Below are positions 36,311 through 46,599 of a stretch of 61,456 bases of DNA, piece after piece. The notes under the pieces were generated by a model that searched no databases, was not told the origin of the DNA, and saw only the letters and a program-made list of their open reading frames with translations. Source of the DNA: Peptococcaceae bacterium BRH_c23 (GTDB taxonomy: Bacteria; Bacillota_B; Desulfitobacteriia; Desulfitobacteriales; Desulfitobacteriaceae); assembly GCA_000961805.1 (NCBI GenBank), contig LADV01000318.1, positions 1-61,456 of the forward strand. The letters are read 5' to 3'. Each line of letters begins with the position of its first letter. The stretch's first letter is position 1. Both the position numbers and the translations under genes were made by a program.

Positions 36311-36375
36311 ATTGTTCAACGTAATTTAGTGTTTTTGTTTTGGTATTATGTTTTTTTAGTTTAAGGAGGGGGCCA

Positions 36376-37257
36376 ATGTTTAACAATCTAATGCAGCAAC
36401 TGGTCAACGGGCTCGCCCTTGGTAGCATTTATGCACTCATCGCCTTAGGTTACACCATGGTGTACGGTATTATCGGCATGATTAACTTCGCTTATGGCGA
36501 AATATTTATGTTTGGTGCATATGCCGGCCTAGTTTTGGCACTGACTAATTATGTCAATGTTTACGTGGCCTTACTAGGTGCTACGCTTATAACCATGGTG
36601 CTTGGAGTTGTAATTGAGCGAGTTGCCTATAAACCGCTACGTCGCTCATCACGACTTTCAGCACTAATCAGTGCGATCGGGGTATCTATTTTTCTGTCTT
36701 CCTTCATGGTTCGAGTGAAGGGTCCTAATACTAGGGGTTTCCCTAAACTTTTTGAAAACAAAATTTTTGAAATAGGTAACTTTCAAATTACCATTTACCA
36801 AATTGTAATCATAGGAGTTGCCGCTCTCTTAATGCTTGGATTACACCTTTTTGTAACGTATACTAAAACTGGTCGTTCCATGCGTGCTTGCTCTCAGGAT
36901 CAGGATGCGGCAAAGCTTATGGGGGTGAATGTTGACCGAGTTGTATCGATAACATTTGCTATTGGATCTGGCTTAGCAGGAACCGCTGGGGTATTAGCAG
37001 GTATTTATTTTAACGCCGTTCAGCCTTATATGGGGCTTTTGGCAGGTCTTAAAGCGTTTGCCGCTGCAGTCCTTGGCGGAATTGGCAGCATACCTGGGGC
37101 CATGATCGGTGGGCTAATGATCGGCATGGCTGAAATAATGGGAATCACTGTGAATTTGTCCGAATACAAGGATGCCTTCGCCTTTACCATCCTTATATTG
37201 GTGCTCTTGTTCAAACCATCTGGAATCATGGGACGTAAAGCCAATAAAAAGGTGTAA
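36376..37257 (+). CDS. livH: Branched-chain amino acid ABC transporter permease LivH
   Basis: 293-aa permease with about eight helices; GLALGSIYALIALGYTMVYG and INFAYGEIFMFGAYAG near the N-terminus and AFAAAVLGGIGSIPGAMIGG near the C-terminus are LivH signatures. ATG 36376 is preceded by AAGGAGGGGG; the frame upstream to 36340 lacks support. It pairs with LivM. Confidence 0.94.
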   Translation: MFNNLMQQLVNGLALGSIYALIALGYTMVYGIIGMINFAYGEIFMFGAYAGLVLALTNYVNVYVALLGATLITMVLGVVIERVAYKPLRRSSRLSALISAIGVSIFLSSFMVRVKGPNTRGFPKLFENKIFEIGNFQITIYQIVIIGVAALLMLGLHLFVTYTKTGRSMRACSQDQDAAKLMGVNVDRVVSITFAIGSGLAGTAGVLAGIYFNAVQPYMGLLAGLKAFAAAVLGGIGSIPGAMIGGLMIGMAEIMGITVNLSEYKDAFAFTILILVLLFKPSGIMGRKANKKV

Positions 37258-37270
37258 GGAGGGAATGGCA

Positions 37271-38239
37271 ATGAAAAAATTATTAAGCAATTGGATTGTT
37301 CAAGTTTTGCTGTTCCTGAGCATGCTTGGCTTGACTGTTATCGTCGCACAAATCATTAACGACATCACGCCACCCTATATTTTAATGATTGGCTTGTTTA
37401 TAGGCATTAATCTGATCATGGCTTTAGGCTTGAACCTTATTACGGGGGTAACGGGTCAGCTAACCCTAGGTCATGCAGCTTTTATGAGTATTGGTGCTTA
37501 TGCTTCGGCAATCGCGACTGTGAATTATGACCTACCTTTCTTACTTGGAGTTTTCATTGGTGGCCTTGTTGCGGGTCTAGTGGGTATCATCATTGGATTT
37601 CCAACCTTGCGTCTGACGGGAGATTATTTAGCGATTGCTACGTTGGGTTTTGCCGAAATCGTAAGGGTCCAATTTACCAATATGAAAATTACCAATGGGG
37701 CCATTGGTTTCTTAGGGATTGAGGGAGCAACTACTTTCCCGATCGTTATGACCATAGCAGTCATAGTAATTTGCGCTATGGTATGGTTAGAAAATTCCCG
37801 GAATGGCCGGGCAATGCTTGCTATTCGGGAAGATGAAGTGGCTTCCTCCGCGGTAGGAATTAACACCACGCTCTATAAAATTCAGGCCTTCGCCATTGGA
37901 GCTTTTTGTGCTGGGGTGGGGGGCGCGTTGTTTGCCCATACTACCACCTTTATTCAACCGACTGATTTTGGCTTTCTCAAGTCCATTGATATTTTGAGTA
38001 TTGTTGTTCTGGGTGGTCTGGGGAGTATTCCCGGTACGATTATCGGTGCAATAGTCCTGACTGCGGCTCCAGAAATCTTGAGGCCTCTGTCCAACTATCG
38101 GATGATGGTTTACGGTGTCCTGCTGGTTGTGATCATGATTTTCCGACCCTATGGTTTAATGGGCGGAGTAAACTTAAGGCAGGCTGTTCGTCGAGCAATC
38201 ATGTGGCCCAAGAAAAAACAGGCCGGACGGGGGGAATAA
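37271..38239 (+). CDS. livM: Branched-chain amino acid ABC transporter permease LivM
   Basis: 322-aa permease; ALGLNLITGVTGQLTLGHAAF and the GDYLAIATLGFAEIVR loop identify LivM, with DILSIVVLGGLGSIPGTIIGA near the end. ATG 37271 is preceded by AAGGAGGG with 7-base spacing, making ATG 37265 less likely. It lies 13 bases after livH. Confidence 0.94.
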   Translation: MKKLLSNWIVQVLLFLSMLGLTVIVAQIINDITPPYILMIGLFIGINLIMALGLNLITGVTGQLTLGHAAFMSIGAYASAIATVNYDLPFLLGVFIGGLVAGLVGIIIGFPTLRLTGDYLAIATLGFAEIVRVQFTNMKITNGAIGFLGIEGATTFPIVMTIAVIVICAMVWLENSRNGRAMLAIREDEVASSAVGINTTLYKIQAFAIGAFCAGVGGALFAHTTTFIQPTDFGFLKSIDILSIVVLGGLGSIPGTIIGAIVLTAAPEILRPLSNYRMMVYGVLLVVIMIFRPYGLMGGVNLRQAVRRAIMWPKKKQAGRGE

Positions 38240-38241
38240 AG

Positions 38242-39024
38242 GTGAGCCTACTAAAATTAGACAATGTTACCATCCGCTTTGGCGGTCTGACTGCGGTTGA
38301 TACTGTAAATCTAGAAGTACAACAGGGCGAAATACTGGCCTTGATAGGCCCCAATGGAGCGGGTAAAAGTACAGTGTTTAACCTGATCACAAGTATATAT
38401 CAGCCTACCGAGGGTGCGATATCCTTTGATGGTAAGCCTTTAGTTGGGATCCCTACGCATAGGATTGCGGACATGGGTATCACCAGAACCTTCCAAACGA
38501 TCCGTCTTTTCAGTGAGCTTTCTGTCTTAGATAATGTTAAAATTGGTGCCCACTGTCGAGGAAAAGCAGGTTTATTTCAGGCCTTAACTCGTTTGCCCAG
38601 TATGAAACGTGAGGAAGCCGAACTAGAAGAAAACTCGATTAGAGCGCTGGAATTTCTGGATTTGGCAGGGAAACGGGAGGAAACGGCCAAAAATCTCTCG
38701 TATGGAGAACAGAGACGTTTGGAAATTGCCAGAGCTTTAGTTTCCAAACCCAAGATACTTCTTCTTGATGAGCCTGCTGCAGGGATGAATCCTCAGGAAA
38801 AACTAGTCTTAATGGAAATGATTCGCAGAATTCGCGATACAGGGATCACGATATTTCTGGTAGAACACGATATGAAGCTGGTTATGAATATTTCTGAGAG
38901 AATCGCTGTGCTCGATTATGGTAAAAAAATTGCTGAGGGAACCCCTCTAGAGGTTCGCAGTAATAAAGCTGTAATCGAAGCATACTTGGGCTCCGGTCAA
39001 TTTAAAAGCAGAATCCGGCGCTAG
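38242..39024 (+). CDS. livG: Branched-chain amino acid ABC transporter ATPase LivG
   Basis: 260-aa ATPase: Walker A GPNGAGKST, the LivG-specific GITRTFQTIRLF, signature LSYGEQRRLEIARAL, Walker B ILLLDEPAAGMNP and switch His in VEHDMKLV. GTG 38242 starts 2 bases after the livM stop, with GGGGGAATAAAG upstream; earlier in-frame codons overlap livM. Confidence 0.94.
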   Translation: MSLLKLDNVTIRFGGLTAVDTVNLEVQQGEILALIGPNGAGKSTVFNLITSIYQPTEGAISFDGKPLVGIPTHRIADMGITRTFQTIRLFSELSVLDNVKIGAHCRGKAGLFQALTRLPSMKREEAELEENSIRALEFLDLAGKREETAKNLSYGEQRRLEIARALVSKPKILLLDEPAAGMNPQEKLVLMEMIRRIRDTGITIFLVEHDMKLVMNISERIAVLDYGKKIAEGTPLEVRSNKAVIEAYLGSGQFKSRIRR

Positions 39025-39039
39025 AGAGGAGACCAAGAC

Positions 39040-39777
39040 ATGTTGAAGTTAGAAAAAGTTGATGTATGCTACGGCTCAATTAAGGCTTTACATGGTATTT
39101 CCTTAGAAGTAAAAGAAGGGGAAATCGTTGCCTTGATCGGCGCCAATGGAGCTGGAAAGAGTACAACCCTGCGCACAATCTCAGGACTTTTGAAACCCTC
39201 CAATAAAGACAGTAAGGTTATATTTAAGGAAGAGTATATTTATGGAATGCGGGAAGGAAGCCGGAAATACGAAAGCATGCCCCCTTACAAAATAGTGGAG
39301 ATGGGTCTATCCCATATACCGGAAGGACGCCGTGTGTTTCCACAGATGACGGTCTATGAAAACCTACTTATGGGTGCCCATAGTCGAAAGGGGAAGCCTG
39401 GACAAGCAGACTTCGACCGGGTGTATCATCACTTTCCTAGGTTAAAGGAGAGAATTAAACAGGTGTCAGGTACCTTATCCGGTGGGGAACAGCAAATGCT
39501 CGCTATGGGCAGGGCTCTAATGGCTAGTCCGAGTCTATTAATTCTAGATGAGCCGAGCATGGGCTTGGCACCGATGTTAGTCGAAGAGATCTTCCATATT
39601 ATCGAAGATATTAATTCGGCAGGAACCACGATTCTCCTAGTCGAGCAGAACGCTCACCTGGCCTTAGAAATTTCCAACCGGGCTTATGTCCTCGAGACAG
39701 GAACAATCGTGCTAGAAGGTCTGGCACGAGAACTGGCTCAAAATGAGGATATACGTAAATCTTACCTCGGAGAATAG
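39040..39777 (+). CDS. livF: Branched-chain amino acid ABC transporter ATPase LivF
   Basis: 245-aa ATPase: Walker A GANGAGKST, HIPEGRRVFPQMTVYENL (typical LivF), signature LSGGEQQMLAMGRAL, Walker B LLILDEPSMGLAP, switch VEQNAHLAL. A stretch of about 20 extra residues (39210-39290, KDSKVIFKEEYIYGMREG) sits between the P-loop subdomain and the HIPEGRR motif, longer than in most LivF proteins. Last gene of the liv operon, followed by a terminator. GAGGAGA supports ATG 39040. Confidence 0.93.
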   Translation: MLKLEKVDVCYGSIKALHGISLEVKEGEIVALIGANGAGKSTTLRTISGLLKPSNKDSKVIFKEEYIYGMREGSRKYESMPPYKIVEMGLSHIPEGRRVFPQMTVYENLLMGAHSRKGKPGQADFDRVYHHFPRLKERIKQVSGTLSGGEQQMLAMGRALMASPSLLILDEPSMGLAPMLVEEIFHIIEDINSAGTTILLVEQNAHLALEISNRAYVLETGTIVLEGLARELAQNEDIRKSYLGE

Positions 39778-39786
39778 TTCCCGTAT

Positions 39787-39818
39787 TAATGCCCCTGCTG
39801 CTAAAGCGAGGGGCATTA
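39787..39818 (+). terminator. Terminator of liv operon
   Basis: TAATGCCCCT pairs with AGGGGCATTA across a 12-base loop, then TTC TTAAC. Position right after livF fits an operon end. The remaining 190 bases to 40009 show nothing else. Confidence 0.75.
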
Positions 39819-40008
39819 TTCTTAACTCCCTTTACTTATAGGTGGGTGGGCAATTTTCTAAATAATCTTCAGTCACAGTTAAATCAAGGTGGTTAAAGAT
39901 ATATTAGCTAAAAAAATTAGGAACTAAAGACATAACAAAGGGTTCTTCTATTTAAGAAGAATATTACAGTTAAGTAATAGTTGGAAGAATACATCGGAGG
40001 ATGGCGAT

Positions 40009-41305
40009 TTGACAAGTCGAGGAAGTAAAGTTAAACCACTTAACTTATTAAAAGAGAAAGACTTTGCCCTCTTATTAACGGGACAATTCCTTTCAGCTTT
40101 GGGTGATAAACTCCATTATGTGGCTTTAGGTGTCTTGATTTACCGTCTCACAGGGAGTGCATTAGAAGTAGGAAAGATGACACTGGCAACGTTTTTACCT
40201 TATTTACTTTTCGGTCTTATTGCAGGAGCCTATGTTGATCGTTAGAATAAAAAATGGACGATGATAACTGCCGATTTATTCAGGGCAGTTTTTGTGGGCT
40301 TAATACCAGTTTTGATCGGCTATTCTATTAACTTAGTATATTTCTTGACATTTCTTAGTACAACGGCGAACTTGTTCTTTAGTCCCGCAAAAATGGCAGT
40401 CATTCCAGCTATCTTTACTAAAGAGAAGATTCTAACGGCTACTTCTTTAGCTGAGACGTCGGAAAACATTACTGAAATCCTCGGGTATGCATTGGCGGGC
40501 GTATTAATAATGTTTATCCCAATTCAAAAGATATTTTACCTTGACTCCTTGACTTTTTTGCTCTCGGCTGCCTTGATCTTTACTATGAGTTTTAATTTTG
40601 AAGCTGAAGACCAAGCAAAGAAGAATTTAGATATGGAAAATGAGTCACACATCTTTCAAGATATTATTGAGGGATTAGCCTATATACGGAAAACGAAAGT
40701 CCTAGCCCATAATCTGCTTACATACTGTTTAGTATTACTTATCTTCAGTGGCTTTAATCCCCTGATTTTTGTATATGCTCTAGATACATTGAAGACGTCA
40801 ACCGTTGGGCTGGGAATCCTCGAGGCGAGTGCGGCGGTGGGCATTACAGTCGGTAGTATAGCGATTTAGTGTCTGGGGGAATTTCATAAATAAACAAAAA
40901 CTGGTGCTATGGGGATATTGTATCTCCGGTTTTACGATCGGGATCCTGGGGATGTTTCCAGCATATCCCCTCGCACTTATAGGTTTTTTCTTAACAGGAG
41001 TTTCTAATGCCATGTTTTTAATTCCGATCCAAAGCATTTTTCAGGAAGAAACTGTTGAACCTATGCGGGGCAGAGTCTTTAGCGCCTGCTTTACTTTAAC
41101 TAGGGTGGCTTTCATGGGATCCGTTTGTATACTATCCTATGGTGCTACGCAAATTGGAGTGGAAAGAGTTTACATGTTATCTGGATTAACGTTACTTATA
41201 GTAACAATTTTGCTTTTTGGTCTTGTAATCTTTAAAGGTACGCCCGCTTCAAATATCTCCAAAGAGGAACTATCCGATCCGCGGAGAATTAAAGATTATA
41301 GTTAG
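40009..41305 (+). pseudogene. MFS transporter with in-frame stop and frameshift
   Basis: Three fragments join into one major-facilitator protein of about 430 aa. The first (40009-40242; KEKDFALLLTGQFLSALGD) ends at TAG 40243 in the same frame as the second, at AYVDR-stop-NKKWTMITADLFRA; a Trp codon TGG is expected there, so a single G-to-A change made the stop. The second ends at 40869 and similarity continues in another frame (SVWGNFINKQKLVLWGY... to 41305), so a frameshift lies near 40855-40870. TTG 40009 keeps a good CGGAGG site. Two independent lesions make it a true pseudogene. The family resembles small-molecule or macrolide-type exporters. Confidence 0.88.
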
Positions 41306-41395
41306 TATTTCCAAGCAATATACAACATAACGATTTAGCCTAGGGAGGAAGCGTTATCCTTAATCTGCTGAATCTCACGGGAGGAGTGGTGAGTA

Positions 41396-42301
41396 TTGAA
41401 GGGCAAGATTTTTAATATAATGAAGTATTCCATCCATGACGGACCTGGGATCAGGACGACAGCCTTTTTCAAGGGCTGTCCACTTAACTGTCCATGGTGT
41501 CATAACCCTGAGGGACAGAAGTTTAGACAAGAGTTAATGTTTCGACCAGACAAATGCCTCGGTTGTGGGCAATGTTTAGAGGTTTGCTCAAGCGGAGCAG
41601 TGACCCTATCTGCAGAGGGGATACTTAGTTACCTAAGAGATAAGTGCATAGCTTGTGGGAAATGTAGTAAGGTGTGTCATACAAGCGGAAGAGAACTTGT
41701 TGCTAAGATGATGTCAGTGGGCGAGGTCATGGCTGAGCTCGAGAAGGACCTGATATTCTATGACGAAACAGGAGGGGGAGTCACGTTTTCAGGTGGGGAA
41801 GCGACTATGCAGCACGAGTTTCTGTTGGAAATTCTCGAAGAATGCCAGAAAAGGGAGATTCACACTACTGTAGAGACTTGTGGGTTTGTAAATCGTGACT
41901 CCTTGCAAATGATTAGTCCTTATGTAGATCTATTCCTCTATAATTTAAAATTGATGGATAGTAGGAAACATCAAGCCGTAACCGGGGTTCCTAATGAGCT
42001 GATTTTAGCCAACTTACGCTGGCTTGCCGAGAACCATCCCGAAGTCATTGTGCGGGTAGCAATCATTCCAGGAATCAATGACGATGAGGACAATCTTCGA
42101 CAATTCGGAGAATTTGTGGCGTCACTCAAAGGTGTGAAGGAAATTCATTGTTTGCCCTACCATAAGGCTGGGGTGGATAAGTACGAGCGGCTTGGTCTTG
42201 AGTATCGCCTACCTGATCTTCAGCCCCCAGGCAATGTGCGCATGGTACAGATCGCTCAGAAGTTGGAGCAGTTTGGGCTGAAGGTTAAAATCGGGGGTTG
42301 A
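41396..42301 (+). CDS. HypD-activating radical SAM enzyme
   Basis: 301-aa glycyl-radical-enzyme activase. The radical SAM cluster motif is CPLNCPWCHNPE; two inserted 4Fe-4S sites are CLGCGQCLEVC and CIACGKCSKVC, and FSGGEATMQHEFLLE is the SAM-binding GGE region. It installs the glycyl radical on the dehydratase encoded 147 bases downstream. The start is TTG 41396 behind GGGAGGAG. Family membership is certain; the partner is assigned from adjacency. Confidence 0.92.
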   Translation: MKGKIFNIMKYSIHDGPGIRTTAFFKGCPLNCPWCHNPEGQKFRQELMFRPDKCLGCGQCLEVCSSGAVTLSAEGILSYLRDKCIACGKCSKVCHTSGRELVAKMMSVGEVMAELEKDLIFYDETGGGVTFSGGEATMQHEFLLEILEECQKREIHTTVETCGFVNRDSLQMISPYVDLFLYNLKLMDSRKHQAVTGVPNELILANLRWLAENHPEVIVRVAIIPGINDDEDNLRQFGEFVASLKGVKEIHCLPYHKAGVDKYERLGLEYRLPDLQPPGNVRMVQIAQKLEQFGLKVKIGG

Positions 42302-42448
42302 TATAGTTTGCTATTGTCATCAGGTTCTCGCCTGCTATTGAAACGTAAAAATAAGTCAAGAGGTACGATCTATATAAAGTATAATTAGACAAGTGCAAAG
42401 AAACGGTTGATTAGACTATACTATGATACCTGGAGGAGAGGGCTAAGA

Positions 42449-44806
42449 ATGAATGAACGAGTAACCATGCTCAGGCAGCGTAGCCTAGAGACTGAAGCAA
42501 ATATCTCCGCTGAAAGAGCTGAGCTAATCACGGACTTCTATCGTTCGGCCGGGCATACATCCGTTCCCGTCCAGCGGGCTTTGGCATTTAAATATTTGTT
42601 AGAGCACAAGGAGATTTGCCTCAATGAAGGAGAATTAATTATAGGGGAGAGAGGTCCTGCCCCGAAGGCTACCTATACTTACCCTGAACTATGTTGTCAT
42701 AGCCTAGAAGATTTGGATATTCTGGATTCACGTCCCAAGATCTCGTTTAAAGTTAGCCCAGAGGTGCGCCAAACCTATGCAGAACGAATTATACCCTATT
42801 GGCAAGGTAAGTCCATGCGTGATCTTATTTTTACAGAGATGTCTGAGGAATGGAAAACAGCCTATGATGCCGGAATCTTTACTGAGTTTATGGAACAGAG
42901 AGCTCCGGGACATACGGTGCTTGATGATAAGATCTACCGCTTGGGTATGCTGGACTTCATTGCGGATATCGACGGTCATTTGGCAAAACTTAATTATTTC
43001 AAGGATGTCGAAGCGTACTACAAGCAGGAAGAACTAAAAGCGATGCGAATCTGTGCCGAAGCCATCATCCGCTTTGCTGAAAGGCATGCTGAAAAGGCTC
43101 AGGAATTAGCCCAAGTAGAAGCAGATGGCGTGCGTAAGGAAGAATTGGAGAGGATTGCTGAGGTCTCTAGGTATGTACCAGCCCATGCCCCACGGAATTT
43201 TTGGGAAGCTTTGCAAGCTTACTGGTTTGTGCATTTAGGGGTCATCACAGAACTTAATACCTGGGATGCGTTCAGTCCAGGACGGCTGGATCAACATTTA
43301 TATCCTTTCTATAAAAAGGGCTTGGCTGAGGGGACGTTGACCGAGGAACAGGCAAAAGAACTCCTTCAGTGCTTTTGGGTCAAGTTTAACAATCAACCAG
43401 CTCCGCCAAAAGTTGGAGTAACTGCTGCGGAAAGCGGCACATATACGGATTTTGCCAATATTAACAGCGGCGGGCTGAAAGCGGATGGATCTGACGGAGT
43501 TAATGAGGTCACTTATTTAGTTTTAGATGTGATCGATGAAATGCGCCTCTTGCAGCCAAGCTCGAACATCCAGTTAAGCAAGAAGAATCCTGATCGGTTT
43601 TTGAAGCGTGCAGCCCGGATTATTCGCAAGGGCTGGGGTCAACCTTCTGTCTTTAATGCTGATACTGTAGTCGAGGAACTCCTACGCCAAGGTAAATTAA
43701 TCGAGGATGCTCGACAAGGTGGGACGAGTGGGTGTGTAGAAACAGGGGCCTTCGGCAAGGAAAGTTATATTTTAACTGGGTATTTTAATCTACCTAAAAT
43801 CTTGGAATTGGTCTTGCATAATGGAGTGGACCCTAGGACGGCTCAGCAGTTGGGTTTAAAAACCGGGGATCCTCGAAGTTTCGAATCCTTTGAAGCACTA
43901 TTTGATGCTTTTAAGAAGCAACTTCATTATTTTATGAATATTAAAGTTAGAGGAAGCAATATCATCGAACGGCTTTATGCGACTTATATGCCGTCTCCGT
44001 TTCTTTCTCTGCTAATTGACGATTGTGTTGCGAAGGGCAAAGATTATAATGATGGTGGCGCTCGCTATAACACGAACTACGTGCAGGGGGTTGGCTTAGG
44101 AAGTCTAACGGATATGTTATCCGGCCTTAAATATCACATCTTTGACCAAAAGGATCTGACCTTAGATCAGTTGCTCAAGGCCTTAGACGCTAATTTCTCG
44201 GGGCATGAGGCAGTTCGCCAGCTTCTGATCAATAAGACGCCGCATTTTGGCAATGATCAGGAGTATGCCGACGATGTGATGGTGGGTATTTTTAATGCCT
44301 ACTACTCGGAAGTGAATGACAGACCTAATACTAAGGGCGGTGTCTACCGAATTAATATGTTGCCGACGACTTGCCATGTTTATTTTGGTTCTGTCATAGG
44401 CGCCACAGCTGAGGGACGGAGGGCCTGGGAACCGCTTTCGGAAGGGATTTCTCCAGTTCAAGGAATGGATCGCTTAGGTCCCACCGCGGTCATTAAATCG
44501 GCTTCCAAACTGGATCACGCCCGGACTGGGGGGACACTGTTAAATTTGAAGTTTACACCTCAGGTCCTCGAAGGGGACGATGGAATTAACAAGCTGGCTC
44601 AGTTAGTCCGGTCCTATTTTAAATTGGGGGGGCACCATATTCAGTTTAACGTGGTTAATGCCAAAACCTTGAGAGCTGCACAAGCTGAACCAGAAAAGCA
44701 CCGTGACTTGATCGTCCGAGTGGCTGGGTATAGCGACTATTTCTGCGATTTGAGCGAGGCCTTGCAGGAAGAAATCATCACCCGGACGGAACATGATGTA
44801 TTTTAA
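42449..44806 (+). CDS. hypD: trans-4-hydroxy-L-proline dehydratase (glycyl radical enzyme)
   Basis: 785-aa glycyl radical enzyme that removes water from trans-4-hydroxy-L-proline to give pyrroline-5-carboxylate, which ProC would reduce to proline. The thiyl cysteine lies in GGTSGCVETGAFGKE and the radical glycine (about residue 760) in VRVAGYSDYF. Blocks YPELCCHSLEDL, FTEFMEQRAPGHTV and NNQPAPPKVG follow clostridial HypD closely and separate it from choline lyase, glycerol dehydratase and PFL. ATG 42449 is supported by GGAGGAGAGG; the 14-codon longer frame is not. No proC or proline reductase gene is in view. Confidence 0.92.
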   Translation: MNERVTMLRQRSLETEANISAERAELITDFYRSAGHTSVPVQRALAFKYLLEHKEICLNEGELIIGERGPAPKATYTYPELCCHSLEDLDILDSRPKISFKVSPEVRQTYAERIIPYWQGKSMRDLIFTEMSEEWKTAYDAGIFTEFMEQRAPGHTVLDDKIYRLGMLDFIADIDGHLAKLNYFKDVEAYYKQEELKAMRICAEAIIRFAERHAEKAQELAQVEADGVRKEELERIAEVSRYVPAHAPRNFWEALQAYWFVHLGVITELNTWDAFSPGRLDQHLYPFYKKGLAEGTLTEEQAKELLQCFWVKFNNQPAPPKVGVTAAESGTYTDFANINSGGLKADGSDGVNEVTYLVLDVIDEMRLLQPSSNIQLSKKNPDRFLKRAARIIRKGWGQPSVFNADTVVEELLRQGKLIEDARQGGTSGCVETGAFGKESYILTGYFNLPKILELVLHNGVDPRTAQQLGLKTGDPRSFESFEALFDAFKKQLHYFMNIKVRGSNIIERLYATYMPSPFLSLLIDDCVAKGKDYNDGGARYNTNYVQGVGLGSLTDMLSGLKYHIFDQKDLTLDQLLKALDANFSGHEAVRQLLINKTPHFGNDQEYADDVMVGIFNAYYSEVNDRPNTKGGVYRINMLPTTCHVYFGSVIGATAEGRRAWEPLSEGISPVQGMDRLGPTAVIKSASKLDHARTGGTLLNLKFTPQVLEGDDGINKLAQLVRSYFKLGGHHIQFNVVNAKTLRAAQAEPEKHRDLIVRVAGYSDYFCDLSEALQEEIITRTEHDVF

Positions 44807-45002
44807 ACAATGCCGACAAGATTCCCTGAAATTCCGGAGAAGCAAACAATTGCTCTATTGGAATGTACGGTGACCATTAAGTAAGAAGAACTTTGCTTTG
44901 CTTCCACGGTTCACTCCCTTTAGCACCTGGAGGAGATATCCGTCAGACAGAGGATACTAGTATGAGCTCTGCTCTGGCCAGAGAGAAGGAAGGAAAACAG
45001 TT

Positions 45003-46073
45003 TTGAAAAGGCAAATTACTAAAGCGAACTTCTCCTTAGTCAATCAAGAACTAGACCACTTTGAAAGTACTGGTCTGATCACGGGGGAGCAAAAGACTGG
45101 GATCTTGGAGATTTATGAAGTTAAGGGTGGTCTTAACTTTATTCGGGTAGTGGTTACGATTGGCGCGATTTTAGTGGGTCTCGGAATTTTAAGCTTTATC
45201 GCTAGCAACTGGGATGGGATCAGTCATTTAGTTAAGCTGCTGATCATCTTTGGAGTTTTCGGTGGTGTAAACCTGGCAGGATATACTCTTTCCGAAACTA
45301 TTCCAAAGACGGGTCGGAGTTTGATTTACCTAGGTACCCTGGTTTTTGGAGCAGGCATCTTTCTCATCGGACAGATGTACCATTTTGGAGGGGACTTTCC
45401 CACCGCCTTTCTGCTCTGGGCCTTAGGAGTACTCCCGATGGCATTCCAACTTAAGGACAAACATTTGATGCTCTTTGCGAACCTTTTGTTCGAGGTCTAC
45501 CTATTGGGATCCTTTGATCAGGGGTTTCCCTATGCGGGCTGGGTAGGGGTACCTATCGTGTATTTAGCGTTTAACTACTTTGACAAGTCAAGACTCCTCT
45601 TGTTCTTTGCTAACCTAACGAGCTTAAGCTTTATCTTGCAAATCACTTTAAGATATGAAGTTGAAGATTTATATGTAGCACTGCTTTTTTTCTGCATAGG
45701 ACTTGTCATGTATGGGGTGAAACACAACCTAGAGCCGGAGGTTTTCCGAGTTCAAGGTAACATTCTGTTCGGAGTAACGGGTGTGATTCTGACCGTCCCC
45801 GATTTATGGGATGTACTAGTCAATGTTCAGTCAACACGTTTAGTGAGTATCCTCTTTGCGCTTGCTTTTGTCGCCTTGCTCTTTTTCCTGATCAGGAAGG
45901 GCAGCCTTCTCAGCTTAATCTTTGTGTGTGTCACCATTTTCCGGTATTATACGGATACCTTTGCGTTCTTACCAAAATCCCTGTTCTTTATTGTCGGAGG
46001 ACTGCTGTTACTAGGCTTTGGTTTCTACTTTGAACGGATGATGAAATCAGCAAAAGGGGGGACGATCGCATGA
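45003..46073 (+). CDS. DUF2157 family membrane protein
   Basis: 356 aa: a cytoplasmic N-terminal region of 45 residues (ITKANFSLVNQELDHFESTGLIT), then about ten helices beginning IGAILVGLGILSFIASNWDG, which is the DUF2157 signature. Function unknown. TTG 45003 follows AAGGAAGG. It overlaps the next gene by ATGA, the usual DUF2157/GDYxxLxY pair. Nothing is recognised in the 196 bases after hypD. Confidence 0.85.
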   Translation: MKRQITKANFSLVNQELDHFESTGLITGEQKTGILEIYEVKGGLNFIRVVVTIGAILVGLGILSFIASNWDGISHLVKLLIIFGVFGGVNLAGYTLSETIPKTGRSLIYLGTLVFGAGIFLIGQMYHFGGDFPTAFLLWALGVLPMAFQLKDKHLMLFANLLFEVYLLGSFDQGFPYAGWVGVPIVYLAFNYFDKSRLLLFFANLTSLSFILQITLRYEVEDLYVALLFFCIGLVMYGVKHNLEPEVFRVQGNILFGVTGVILTVPDLWDVLVNVQSTRLVSILFALAFVALLFFLIRKGSLLSLIFVCVTIFRYYTDTFAFLPKSLFFIVGGLLLLGFGFYFERMMKSAKGGTIA

Positions 46074-46582
46074 CTAAGAGAAAAACGTTCTTACTAGCTG
46101 TGGCTATTCCCTTGTTCATCCTCCTAGCAATGACCATCAAACCTCAAGCAACCCTTCTCTTCGGGCAAGAAATCGTTCTGGAAACAAAGGCCTATGACCC
46201 GACAGATTTGTTTAGGGGGGACTATGTAGCCATTAATTTTGCTATAGCGGATGTTCCAAAGTCTAAAGTGACCTTATCACCTGATAAGATTTATAATAAG
46301 AATCTCTATGTCAGTCTTAAACAAGAGGGCAAGTATTATGTGGTCGATCAAGTCAGTGAAACGAAACCTAAGCAAGGGGTCTATCTGAAAGGAAGGTTTC
46401 AGGAAATATTCAATGAGTTTCGCGGGACAGAAACCTACAGAGTCGATTACAGTCTGGACAAGTATTTTCTTGAACAAGGAAGCGGCATGGACCTAGAGCA
46501 GGAATCCATTAAGGGAGGACTTGTAGGAACGGTCAAGGTCCTCAGTGGATATGGAGTTTTGACGGGAATTGAACCGCGTTGA
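46070..46582 (+). CDS. GDYxxLxY-type membrane-anchored protein
   Basis: 170 aa with one N-terminal helix (LLAVAIPLFILLAMTI) and an extracytoplasmic domain containing DPTDLFRGDYVAINFAIADV, the motif that names the family. It is translated from an ATG overlapping the DUF2157 stop. Function is unknown; the pair probably works together at the membrane. A very strong hairpin terminator follows. Confidence 0.8.
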   Translation: MTKRKTFLLAVAIPLFILLAMTIKPQATLLFGQEIVLETKAYDPTDLFRGDYVAINFAIADVPKSKVTLSPDKIYNKNLYVSLKQEGKYYVVDQVSETKPKQGVYLKGRFQEIFNEFRGTETYRVDYSLDKYFLEQGSGMDLEQESIKGGLVGTVKVLSGYGVLTGIEPR

Positions 46583-46599
46583 GACTTAAATAATTAACA

